From contig NZ_CP094351.1 in assembly GCF_022807995.1 (NCBI RefSeq), positions 680,501 to 744,500 on the forward strand: 64,000 bases of DNA, in the 5' to 3' direction. The position numbers were made by a program, and so were the translations under genes. The stretch comes from Pseudomonas orientalis (lineage in GTDB: Bacteria; Pseudomonadota; Gammaproteobacteria; Pseudomonadales; Pseudomonadaceae). A model generated the notes under the pieces. The model was not told where the DNA came from, ran no database searches, and worked only from the letters and a program-made list of their open reading frames with translations. Shown here piece by piece: positions 26,696-37,049 of the stretch (positions are counted from its first letter, which is position 1; every line of letters begins with the position of its first letter).

Positions 26696-28657
26696 TCAGA
26701 CGCGGAACGCTTGAACCGCCGTATTGAGCTGCCCACCCAGCACCAGCAGGTGTTCGCCCTGGCTGCGCCCCTGGCCGATACGCAGCAGGTTATCCTCGCC
26801 CAGCTGATGAATTCGTTCGCTGTTATCGCGAATCTCACTCACGGCCCCGCTCTGCTGCGCAGTCACATCGGCAATCCGTACCGCAGTCTCGGAAATGGTC
26901 TGGATCGCCCCGACGATTTCGTCCAGCGCGCCGTCGGCGGCCTGGGCTTGCTCGGCGGTGGCTTCGGCGTGTTCGACCTGCGCACGCATGCCTTGCACCG
27001 ATTGGTGGGCGGCGGCTTGCAGGCTGCTGATCAAACCCTGGATTTCGGCGGTGGCGCCGGCTGTGCGTTGGGCCAGGGTGCGCACTTCATCGGCGACCAC
27101 GGCAAAACCCCGGCCGGCCTCTCCAGCGCGAGCAGCCTCGATGGCCGCATTGAGCGCCAGCAGGTTGGTCTGGTCTGCGATCGAGCGGATCACCGTGAGT
27201 ACGCCGCCGATGGTGGCGGATTCTTCAGCCAGTTTCTCGATCATCTGTGCGTTTTGCTGCACTTCACCCACCAGGGCGTGCAACCCGGTCAGGCTCAGGC
27301 CGATCACCCGCTGGCCCTGTTCAACGGCTGTGCCTGCACTGCGGCTGGCGCCGGCGGCCTGGCTGGCATCGCCCGCCACTTGCTGGATGGTCGCTTCCAG
27401 TTCGCCCAGGGAATCACGGATCTGCGCGGTATCCCCGGCCTGGCGTTCGGCGCCGTCGTGCAGGCCGCTGCTCAGTTCGGCAAGGGCGCGGCTGGTGCCG
27501 GCAACTTCTTCGGCATTGCCGCGAATCGTGCCGACAAGGTCCACCAGATAAGCGCGCAGGCGGTTAAGTGAGGCTTCAATATCGCGCAGTTCGCGGTTGG
27601 TCCTGCCCAAGGCGATCGGCCGGCTGAAGTTGCCTTCGGCCCAGGTGGACAGTGCCGGGACGAGGGCGGTCAGCACCCGCGCCAGGCGACGTTGCAGGGT
27701 GTCGATCAACAGGGCGATCAGCAGGATCAGGCCAATCATCAGCCCTTGTATCAGGCGCACTTCGCCCTGGATCTTCGCATGCTGCGCGCGCACCACCGGC
27801 TCCAGGCCGGCGATGGCTTGGCGCACGCCGGTGATCTTGGTGTGTGTGGCGGCGGCAAGGTCGGCGCGTTGCTGGATCTGTTCGCGGGTGCGCTTGAGTT
27901 CGGCGGGGTAGCGGGTCAACAGGCCGTTGAGTTCACGCTTGAGGTCGACGCCGGTGTCCTGGGCTTCGGTTTTTTCGGTGTTTTCCAGGCCCATCAAGGC
28001 GGAAAAGTCGTCAGTGCTGGATTCGCTGCTGGCCTTTACGCCGAGTAACGGCAGCTGCGCCAACAGGTCGGCCTGGGTACGAATGTTGGCGATTTCACGC
28101 TCGACATCATCCGCCAATTCGGCGCGACCGCTGCTCACCAGTTTGTCGCGGGCCAGGGACAGCTTGCCCAGGTGCTGCGAGGCGGCCAGCAGCGGCGGCA
28201 GGTAGCGTGCTGCGTCTGCGGAATTGACCGTGCCGGCGTACTGGCTCAGTTGCTCCAGGTTCGCCCCCAGTTCGCGTTCGGCTTGCAGCAGCAGCGCTTG
28301 CGGGTCGCCGGCCAGTTTACCGGCGGCGAGCAGGTCGGTTTTGCTGAAGGCGTCCAGATCCGTAACGCTGGGGCGCAGGTCCCGGGCCAGTTCGGGCGGC
28401 AGTTGATCGAGCTGCTGCAGCAGGCTTTCCAGGCTCTGGCCGGCACTGCTCAAGCGCAGGGCGTCGCCGCTGGCCAGATAGTCGTCGATATTGCGTGCGG
28501 CCTGGTTCTCGAAGGCCTGGGACAGCCCCAGATAGCGCTCCATCAACAGGTACGGGCGTTCCAGCGCTCGTTGCGACCACCACAGTGTCGCCCCAAGTGC
28601 CAGGCATACAGCAACCAGAAGAAGGGTGTTTAAATTGGTCAGCAGCTTCAGGCGCAT
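26696..28657 (-). CDS. ctpL: Methyl-accepting chemotaxis protein, CtpL-like
   Basis: A 653-residue chemoreceptor. It has a membrane helix at about residues 10-30, a long helical periplasmic sensor domain (about 35-300), a second helix (about 303-322), a HAMP domain, and a signalling domain whose hairpin tip ([21 protein letters not shown] as a region) and [12 protein letters not shown] motif are typical. The position between aroQ and gcbA matches P. aeruginosa ctpL, linked there to phosphate and aromatic sensing; ligand transfer to this protein is inference. The start is the ATG at 28657; an in-frame TTG at 28669 is less likely. Confidence 0.85.
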   Translation of the reverse strand: MRLKLLTNLNTLLLVAVCLALGATLWWSQRALERPYLLMERYLGLSQAFENQAARNIDDYLASGDALRLSSAGQSLESLLQQLDQLPPELARDLRPSVTDLDAFSKTDLLAAGKLAGDPQALLLQAERELGANLEQLSQYAGTVNSADAARYLPPLLAASQHLGKLSLARDKLVSSGRAELADDVEREIANIRTQADLLAQLPLLGVKASSESSTDDFSALMGLENTEKTEAQDTGVDLKRELNGLLTRYPAELKRTREQIQQRADLAAATHTKITGVRQAIAGLEPVVRAQHAKIQGEVRLIQGLMIGLILLIALLIDTLQRRLARVLTALVPALSTWAEGNFSRPIALGRTNRELRDIEASLNRLRAYLVDLVGTIRGNAEEVAGTSRALAELSSGLHDGAERQAGDTAQIRDSLGELEATIQQVAGDASQAAGASRSAGTAVEQGQRVIGLSLTGLHALVGEVQQNAQMIEKLAEESATIGGVLTVIRSIADQTNLLALNAAIEAARAGEAGRGFAVVADEVRTLAQRTAGATAEIQGLISSLQAAAHQSVQGMRAQVEHAEATAEQAQAADGALDEIVGAIQTISETAVRIADVTAQQSGAVSEIRDNSERIHQLGEDNLLRIGQGRSQGEHLLVLGGQLNTAVQAFRV

Positions 28658-28710
28658 GCGTGGTTTCAACCGACAGCAAAAGATAAGTGCCTGAAGTTAT
28701 TGCGTTTCCA

Positions 28711-30405
28711 TTACAAAGTTATGAACGAGTCAGTGAATTCCGGTGAAAAGATGGCACTTTGCTTTGATGGGCGAGCCGCCTGCACGCGATTGCGTCCGGC
28801 ATGCTTGGCACGGTACAGCGCCTCGTCGGCCTGGGCGGCCATCATCAGGCTGTCGGAGTCGTCGCACAGCTCCACCAGCCCGGCGCTGAAGGTGCACCAT
28901 AAATCCTGTGGCTGGGCCGGGTAGTGAATTTCCGCAAAGCGCCCACGAATGTCGTCCAGCACTTTGCAGGCCGATTCAAGGTCGGTGTCGGGCATCACGA
29001 TGGCGAATTCTTCGCCGCCATAGCGGCCGATGTAGTCGGTCTTGCGCAGACGCTGTTTGAGAAACAGCGCCAGGCTCTTGATCACGCGGTCGCCCATGGG
29101 GTGACCGTGGCTGTCATTGACCCGCTTGAAGTGGTCGATATCGAGCATGGCAAAGCTCAGCGGCTTGTTTTCGCGGCGTGCGCGGAAGCTGCAGTCTTCG
29201 AGCAATTGCAGGATATGCGTGTGGTTGTACAGCCCGGTCAGGCTGTCGCGCACCATTCGCGCCTTCAAATTGCGCGCACGCGCCGCGCGGTTGCGCACGG
29301 TGGTGATCAGGTGGCGCGGCTTGATCGGCTTGGTCAGGAAGTCGTCACCGCCTTCGCTCATCGCATCGAGCTGTTTGTCCAGGTCGTCTTCGGCCGACAG
29401 GTAAATGATCGGCACGCTGACATAGCGGTCGTTGTGGCGGATCACCTTGGCCAACTCGGTGCCGGTGCAGGCGGGCATGTACATGTCGAGGATGATCAGG
29501 TCGGGCTGGAAGTCCGCCAGCTCGGCCATGGCCTGGATCGGCTCGATCAAGGTGCGGGTGACGATGCCGGCGCTGTTGAGCAGTCGCTCGGTGTGCAACG
29601 CCTGGGCTCGGGAGTCGTCAATGATCAGCACTTTATACGGCTCATATTGCGCGACGCAGGTCAGCACCTCGATCTTTTCCAGCAGGCTCGAGGCTTCCAG
29701 CGTGCCGGTGAGGAATTCTTCGCCGCCGGCACGCACGGCGGCCAGGCGTGTCGGCGTGTCGGTTTCATTCAGACTGAAAAACAGCAGCGGCAGCTTTTGC
29801 TCCAGGCCCTGCTGGGCTTCGGCGGCCAGTTTCAATCCCAGTCCGGTGCCGCAAAAATCCACGTCCATCACGATGGCCGACGGCAGGCGCTCGGCCATGG
29901 TGGCGCGAAACGCTGCGACGCTGTCCAGGGATTGGGCGCTCATGCCAAAGAATTCCAACTGCCTGGCCAGGCGTTCGGCACGGTCGTGGTCGGCCAGCAT
30001 CACATAGATCGGCTTGCGCATCGGCGGCAGCAGGGTTTGCTCAAGCTGATCGCCCTGGCGCAACCCGGTGCGTGACAGACGCTGCATCAAGCGGTTGAGT
30101 TCGGTGATCAACTGGCTGCTGAGGCGACCGCGGTTGTCGTCCACGGCCCTGAGGGACTCACCAATGTGCTGGGCCAGTTGGCGGTGCTCGGGCTGTTCAA
30201 AACGCTCGGCAAAGCGCAGCAGGCGCAGATTGGCTTCGCTGAGTTCGGAGAAGTCGGCGTTCGACCATTCGCTTCGCTGCAGGCGCTGCCAGATCTCAAG
30301 AATTTGACGTGCCTGATGAATTACCCGCTGGGCAAAATGCTGCTTGAGACGCTCGCGGCTGGGGTCTTCTGACTCGGTCATATCCTGACTACTGTGAGGG
30401 TGCAT
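28711..30405 (-). CDS. gcbA: Diguanylate cyclase GcbA
   Basis: A 564-residue response-regulator cyclase that makes c-di-GMP. An N-terminal helical part (about 1-130) is followed by a receiver-like domain (about 132-250), a second receiver with Asp307 in LIILDMYMPACTG, and a GGDEF domain with an intact active-site GGEEF (463-467). An RKTD inhibitory I-site lies five residues before it (454-457), so feedback inhibition is likely. The P. fluorescens and P. aeruginosa homologues promote surface attachment. It is divergent from the DUF2333 gene across a 274-base gap. Confidence 0.92.
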   Translation of the reverse strand: MHPHSSQDMTESEDPSRERLKQHFAQRVIHQARQILEIWQRLQRSEWSNADFSELSEANLRLLRFAERFEQPEHRQLAQHIGESLRAVDDNRGRLSSQLITELNRLMQRLSRTGLRQGDQLEQTLLPPMRKPIYVMLADHDRAERLARQLEFFGMSAQSLDSVAAFRATMAERLPSAIVMDVDFCGTGLGLKLAAEAQQGLEQKLPLLFFSLNETDTPTRLAAVRAGGEEFLTGTLEASSLLEKIEVLTCVAQYEPYKVLIIDDSRAQALHTERLLNSAGIVTRTLIEPIQAMAELADFQPDLIILDMYMPACTGTELAKVIRHNDRYVSVPIIYLSAEDDLDKQLDAMSEGGDDFLTKPIKPRHLITTVRNRAARARNLKARMVRDSLTGLYNHTHILQLLEDCSFRARRENKPLSFAMLDIDHFKRVNDSHGHPMGDRVIKSLALFLKQRLRKTDYIGRYGGEEFAIVMPDTDLESACKVLDDIRGRFAEIHYPAQPQDLWCTFSAGLVELCDDSDSLMMAAQADEALYRAKHAGRNRVQAARPSKQSAIFSPEFTDSFITL

Positions 30406-30449
30406 GCTGAGGTCGACTGGTGGCGCTATGCTATCACCTCTTTTCTATT

Positions 30450-30464
30450 GTATGAGTGTCATAC
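30450..30464. promoter_or_regulatory. Palindrome in the gcbA/DUF2333 divergent gap
   Basis: GTATGA, three bases, then TCATAC form a perfect 6-3-6 palindrome 45 bases upstream of the gcbA ATG. It is placed as an operator for gcbA would be. The rest of the divergent gap (30406-30679) has AT-rich stretches but no convincing promoter by eye. Confidence 0.3.
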
Positions 30465-30679
30465 GTCAATTAAGTACGTGTCTGTCCTATTCATTTTTTG
30501 ACCTGGTGGTCGCGCTGTGCAAAAGGCGTGCATCCTTTATAGTTCAACCTCCGGTATGTGCCAGTTTGCTTTAAAAGCGCCGCACCGGTGGGCACGATGG
30601 GGTAGGGTTGTGGTCGGAGTGTTTGACCGCACCCGGACAATTGATGTGCATGAACTCAAGTGATTGAAAGGATATCGCC

Positions 30680-31747
30680 ATGCTGGACTGGAAAAACCGT
30701 GAAGGCAGTGCCAAAGGCCCCGCCCCTGAGCCCAAGTCGGCCAACCGCAGCTACGTTCGCAACCTGCTGATGAGCCGCGCCTTGCTCAGCGTGATCTGCC
30801 TGTACCTGCTGGTCACCGGTGGCCTGGGTTGGTATTGGAGTCAGGAGCCGGCGTTGTTCCCGGTCCAGCAAAACGCCCAGCTTGCCGCCGAGAAGGAAGG
30901 CAAGCAGATGGTGATCGGCTACACCACCGTCGAAACCCTGAAAAACGTGGTCGGCACATTGCTCAACAAGCCCGGTGGCTACATTTCCAATGACCGTTTC
31001 CCGCCAGGCCTGTGGATGGACAACATGCCGAGCTGGGAGTACGGCGTGCTGGTGCAGGTACGTGACCTGACCCGCGCCCTACGCAAGGATTTCGCCCGTT
31101 CCCAGTCGCAGTCGGCGGAAGACGCTGACCTGGCCAAGGCCGAGCCGCGTTTCAACTTTGACAACAAGAGCTGGGTGCTGCCGTCCAGCGAGTCGGAATA
31201 CCAGGAAGGCATCAATTCCCTGAGCCGCTACGAAGCACGCCTGTCCGACCCGAATCAGAAGGGCGCGCTGTTTTACGCCCGTGCCGACAACCTGAATAAC
31301 TGGCTGGGCGATGTCGCCACCCGTCTGGGTTCGCTGTCGCAGCGTCTGTCGGCCAGTGTGGGCCGCGTGAAGCTGAACACCGCGCTGAAAACCGAAGCAC
31401 TGGCGCCGGGTGAAGTGCCGCAGGTCGATGAAGAAGTGGTGGAAACCCCATGGATGCAGATCGACAACGTGTTCTACGAAGCCCGTGGCCAGGCGTGGGC
31501 CTTGTCCCATCTGCTGCGCGCCATCGAAGTCGACTTTGCCGACGTATTGGCCAAGAAAAACGCCACGGTCAGCGTGCGCCAGATCATCCGTGAGCTGGAA
31601 GCCTCGCAGGAACCGGTGTGGAGCCCCATGATTCTCAACGGCAGTGGCTTCGGTGTACTGGCGAACCATTCGCTGGTGATGGCCAACTACATTTCCCGGG
31701 CCAACGCTGCAGTGATCGACTTGCGTCAGCTCCTCAACCAGGGTTGA
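30680..31747 (+). CDS. DUF2333 family inner-membrane protein
   Basis: A 355-residue DUF2333 protein with one N-terminal membrane helix (about residues 34-54) and a long periplasmic domain rich in charged helices. A GAAAGG ribosome-binding site precedes the ATG. It sits between gcbA and the Nudix gene as in P. aeruginosa. The family has no established function. Its stop codon overlaps the start of the Nudix gene. Confidence 0.88.
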   Translation: MLDWKNREGSAKGPAPEPKSANRSYVRNLLMSRALLSVICLYLLVTGGLGWYWSQEPALFPVQQNAQLAAEKEGKQMVIGYTTVETLKNVVGTLLNKPGGYISNDRFPPGLWMDNMPSWEYGVLVQVRDLTRALRKDFARSQSQSAEDADLAKAEPRFNFDNKSWVLPSSESEYQEGINSLSRYEARLSDPNQKGALFYARADNLNNWLGDVATRLGSLSQRLSASVGRVKLNTALKTEALAPGEVPQVDEEVVETPWMQIDNVFYEARGQAWALSHLLRAIEVDFADVLAKKNATVSVRQIIRELEASQEPVWSPMILNGSGFGVLANHSLVMANYISRANAAVIDLRQLLNQG

Positions 31748-32286
31748 TGATGGACGCTACTCAAAAGGAGGCCGCCCACCGGGTAGCCTCCGATGCTGAA
31801 CTGATCCAGTGGGTTGACGAACACGACAACCTGCTCGGCACCCTCGTAAGGGCCGACCTGCGCAACCGCGGGCTTATTGGTCGTTGCACCTTTATCTTCC
31901 TGTTCAATTCAAAAGGTGAGCTGTGTGTGCATCGGCGCACCTTGAGCAAAGCGCTGTATCCCGGTTTCTGGGACACGGCAGCGGGCGGGATGGTCGCGGC
32001 AGGGGAAACCTATGCCGAGTCGGCGGCCCGTGAGCTGGCGGAAGAGCTTGGCGTCAGCGGCGTGGAGTTGACCAAACATGACCATTTCTATTTCGAAGAT
32101 GGCGACAGCAGGCTCTGGTGTACGTCCTACTCGGCAGTATGGGACGGCCCATTGTGCCTGCAGCCCGAAGAAGTCATGGAAGCGCGCTTCCTGCCGATCG
32201 AAACGGTCCTGAGCGAGGCGCAACAAAAGCCTTACTGCCCGGACGCTCAAGAGGGCCTGCGGCGCTATCTGGCGCTGCGTCGCTAA
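31747..32286 (+). CDS. Nudix hydrolase, YfcD-like
   Basis: A 179-residue Nudix hydrolase. The complete Nudix box (GGMVAAGETYAESAARELAE, then ELGV) matches GX5EX7REUXEEXGU, and the ELIQWVDEHDNLLG N-terminus resembles the YfcD/IPP-isomerase-like group. The natural substrate is unknown. The start is the ATG at 31747, which overlaps the upstream TGA (TGATG) and has AGGG before it; a second ATG follows at once (31750). Confidence 0.9.
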   Translation: MMDATQKEAAHRVASDAELIQWVDEHDNLLGTLVRADLRNRGLIGRCTFIFLFNSKGELCVHRRTLSKALYPGFWDTAAGGMVAAGETYAESAARELAEELGVSGVELTKHDHFYFEDGDSRLWCTSYSAVWDGPLCLQPEEVMEARFLPIETVLSEAQQKPYCPDAQEGLRRYLALRR

Positions 32287-32374
32287 AGTTGCATGAAATG
32301 GCGCCATTTGGCCCTTAGCAACTTGGCTTTTTGCCGTTACACTGCGCCACTTTTCATCCTCTAGAGGATTGCCG

Positions 32375-32746
32375 GTGGCCAAGAAAGCCGCATCCTTCGC
32401 CGCCCTGGGTGGCCTGGTATTTTCCACCGATGCAGGTCGACACTGCCCGGACTGCCGTCAGCCCGTGGATTCGTGCACCTGCAAGCAAACCCTGATTCCC
32501 GAAGGCGACGGCATTGCCCGCGTACGCCGCGAGAGCAAAGGCCGTGGCGGCAAGACGGTGACCACCATCACCGGCGTGCCCCTGGCCGAAGAGGCGCTCA
32601 AGGAGCTTGCCACCACGCTGAAAAAGCGCTGTGGCACCGGTGGCGCGTTGAAAGACGGGGTCATCGAGATCCAGGGCGAGCATGTCGAACTGCTGTTGGC
32701 CGAGTTGATCAAGCTCGGTTACAAGGCCAAGAAGTCCGGCGGCTGA
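32375..32746 (+). CDS. SUI1/YciH-type translation initiation factor
   Basis: A 123-residue protein of the eIF1/SUI1 family, which in bacteria (YciH) influences start-site fidelity. A short N-terminal CPDCRQPVDSCTC cysteine motif, zinc-ribbon-like, precedes the SUI1 domain (RVRRESKGRGGKTVTTITG). The start is the GTG at 32375, preceded by AGAGGA. It lies between the Nudix gene and speA, as in other pseudomonads. Confidence 0.92.
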   Translation: MAKKAASFAALGGLVFSTDAGRHCPDCRQPVDSCTCKQTLIPEGDGIARVRRESKGRGGKTVTTITGVPLAEEALKELATTLKKRCGTGGALKDGVIEIQGEHVELLLAELIKLGYKAKKSGG

Positions 32747-32888
32747 AAGCCTCTTCCCAACCTGTGGCTAAACTCTGTCCTGCAAGCGAGGTCTACCTCC
32801 CTTACAGGCAAATCGTCATTTTCATTCTTTAGACTGCGCCAGCCTCCGCTTGAGGTGGCGCCTTCGCCTTCATTTATAGGGGACTTCG

Positions 32889-34802
<1,914 letters not shown>

Positions 34803-34807
34803 AAAAT

Positions 34808-34894
34808 GTGGGAGGGGGCTTGCCCCCGATAGCGGAGTGTCAGGCAACTGATTTGTTGCTGATGTACTGCTATCGGGGGCAAGCCCCCTCCCAC
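34808..34894. repeat. REPIN, 87 bases (GTGG family)
   Basis: A forward and an inverted REP enclose a 41-base loop between the convergent speA and MATE genes. Its right half (GTCAGGCAACTGATTTGTTG and onward) is nearly identical to 36841-36895, the right end of structured element A. Confidence 0.95.
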
Positions 34895-34911
34895 ATTTGG
34901 ATTGCATTTCT

Positions 34912-36255
34912 TCAGTTTTTACCGAGCCACAGCTCTTGCCGATTCAGGCGCCAGGCAATTGCCCACAGGGTCAAACTGCGCACCGCCATGAACAGCAGGA
35001 AGGTGATCCACAAACCGTGGTTTCCCTGCCCCTGCAATGCCCAGGCAACCGGCAGTACCAGCAGCACCGTCAGCAACATCCCATTGCGCATCTCACGCGC
35101 CCGCGTGGCGCCGATAAACAGCCCGTCGAGCAAATAACTCCACACTGCAATCAATGGCAATACCGCAAGGTAGGGCAGGTAGCGGTCGGCGGTTTCGCGC
35201 ACGCTTGGGATATCGGTCTGCATGGCGATAAACAGATGGCCGCCGAAGGTGAACAGCAACGCGAAGCCCAGGCTTGCGATCAATGACCAGCCGCAGGCCA
35301 CCACCAGCGAGCGGCGCAATGCCTGGCGATCGTGCGCGCCGATGGCATGGCCGCACAGGGCTTCGACCGCATGGGCCAGACCGTCCAGCGCATGAGCGGT
35401 CAGCAGCAGGCCGTTGAGCAACAGCGCATTGGCTGCCACGGTCGCATCCCCCAGGCGCGCGCCCTGTACGGTGATCATGAAAAACACCGACTGCAACGCC
35501 AGGCTGCGGATAAAGATATCGCGGTTCACCGCCAGCAGCGGGCGCCAGCTTTGCCACAGCTTGAGCGCGGCCCAGGCGATGTGGCCGGGGTAGGCGCGCA
35601 AGGCTTTTTGGGTGAGTGCCAGGCCGAGCAGGGCGCCCGTCCATTCAGCGATCACCGAGGCGCGGGCCGAACCGACCACGCCCCAGTCCAGTCCGAGGAC
35701 GAACCACAGATTAAGCGCGATGTTCACCAGGTTGGTGGTCAGCAGAATCGCCAACGGCGCGCGGGCGTTCTGGGTGCCGAGGAACCAGCCGACCAGCGCA
35801 TAGCTGGCAAGGGCGGCGGGCAGGCCGAACAGGCGGGTGTGGAAGAATTCGCGGGTCAGTTGGTTCAGTTCGGCCGAGGGTTGCATCCACTCGAGCGCCA
35901 GATGGCTGAGCGGAATACCCACGGTGCCCAGCAACATCGCCAGCCCCAGCGCGAGCAGCAGGCCTTGCAACAGCACCTGGCGCAACGCCGCGCCGTCATT
36001 GCGCCCGGCAGCCTGGGCGGCAAAGCCGGTAGAACCCATGCGCAAGAAACCCATGGCCCAGGCGAGGAAGGTGTACAGGCTGGCGCCGACGGCCACGGCG
36101 CCCAGTTGGTGGGCGTGGGGCAGGTGGCCGATGACCATGCTGTCGACCAGGGCCACCAGCGGCACGGAGATATTCGACAGGATCATCGGCGCGGCCAGGG
36201 CCCAGACACGGCGATGGGTGGGGCGGTGGCGCCAGTCGGCGAGCAGGGCGGTCAT
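34912..36255 (-). CDS. MATE family efflux transporter, DinF-like
   Basis: A 447-residue, twelve-helix multidrug and toxin extrusion transporter. The N-terminal RVWALAAPMILSNISVPLVA segment and the repeated PLAI..TNLVNIALN pattern are typical of the DinF subgroup. The start is the ATG at 36255 (MTALLADWRH), with GGAG upstream. The substrate is not predictable. It is convergent with speA. Confidence 0.92.
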   Translation of the reverse strand: MTALLADWRHRPTHRRVWALAAPMILSNISVPLVALVDSMVIGHLPHAHQLGAVAVGASLYTFLAWAMGFLRMGSTGFAAQAAGRNDGAALRQVLLQGLLLALGLAMLLGTVGIPLSHLALEWMQPSAELNQLTREFFHTRLFGLPAALASYALVGWFLGTQNARAPLAILLTTNLVNIALNLWFVLGLDWGVVGSARASVIAEWTGALLGLALTQKALRAYPGHIAWAALKLWQSWRPLLAVNRDIFIRSLALQSVFFMITVQGARLGDATVAANALLLNGLLLTAHALDGLAHAVEALCGHAIGAHDRQALRRSLVVACGWSLIASLGFALLFTFGGHLFIAMQTDIPSVRETADRYLPYLAVLPLIAVWSYLLDGLFIGATRAREMRNGMLLTVLLVLPVAWALQGQGNHGLWITFLLFMAVRSLTLWAIAWRLNRQELWLGKN

Positions 36256-36310
36256 GAAGGCTCCTTGGTGGAGCGGCATTGTAACCGTCCATTAACCCCA
36301 CCGCAGATCC

Positions 36311-36450
36311 AATGTGGGAGGGGGCTTGCTCCAGATGACGGCCTCAGGGCCGACCAGAATTTTGTGTCGATCCCGGTCCAAATGTGGGAAGGGGCTTGCC
36401 CCCGATGGCGGCCTCAGGGCCGACCAGAATTTTGTGTCGATCCCGGTCCA
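36311..36450. repeat. 70-base tandem repeat (two units) with embedded REPs
   Basis: Two consecutive 70-base units (36311-36380 and 36381-36450) each contain a 23-base REP (36314-36336, 36384-36406), a GGCCTCAGGGCC stem and the segment TTTTGTGTCGATCCCGGTCC. A third partial unit starts at 36451 and is the left end of element A. Related 59-base leader DNA precedes element B at 47271. Confidence 0.92.
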
Positions 36451-36453
36451 AAT

Positions 36454-36895
36454 GTGGGAGGGGGCTTGCCCCCGATGGCGGCCTCAGGGCCGGCCAGGAT
36501 GCTGGTTGGACCGAGTACATATCCGTTTCTGCGGTAACGGCTACTTAGGGTTCCGCTTTTACAGCGGCTCACTTTTGAAAAGCGCAAAAGTAAGCAAAAC
36601 GCTCTTGCCCCACCACTCGGCACCTCGCTTAGGCTCGGTGTGCCCGAACGCAGGCTTGAATCCGTGGGCCGCCGCAATGGGCCATCCATGGCCCAGTGCG
36701 GCTAACCCGGCGTCCTGCCGGGTTACCCACGGATTCAAACCTGCGTTCGGCCAGCGTGGTTTAACGGGGCGCCTAAGAGCAAGATCAAGATCAAGAGCGA
36801 CCCGCTTCGCATCGTGGTTACGGTGAAGTTGGGTAGATGCGTCAGGCAACTGATTTGTTGCTGATGTACCGCTATCGGGGGCAAGCCCCTCCCAC
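36454..36895. mobile_element. REP-bounded structured element, copy A
   Basis: A 442-base non-coding element with a forward REP at its left end (36454-36476) and an inverted REP at its right end (36874-36895). Inside, in order: a CCGCT/AGCGG hairpin (36553-36567); an ACTTTTG/CAAAAGT stem (36571-36591); a 25-base stem (36644-36668 with 36726-36750, one mismatch) enclosing two hairpins (36676-36699 and 36704-36724); and AAGATC-type short repeats (36777-36798). Copy B at 47333 shares the whole plan. The remaining gap, 36896-37049, holds only the leader of the next gene. Confidence 0.8.
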
Positions 36896-37049
36896 ATTTT
36901 GATCTGCATTTTATGTGGGATTTGGTTTGGCCCGAATGACACCCCGAACCAACCCGCCCTCCGTCGGTCAATGTGATCGGCTGCGCAGCAGCCTGAGCGA
37001 CGCTGATATATAGTTCACCTCCCCGGTTCCCTCTGACTACGAGTGCCCC

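Noticed and set aside
36314..36826. Frame reading through the tandem repeat and element A (170 codons)
   Set aside because: It starts inside a REP and follows hairpin arms; the matching frame in copy B differs in length, so it is not a conserved protein.
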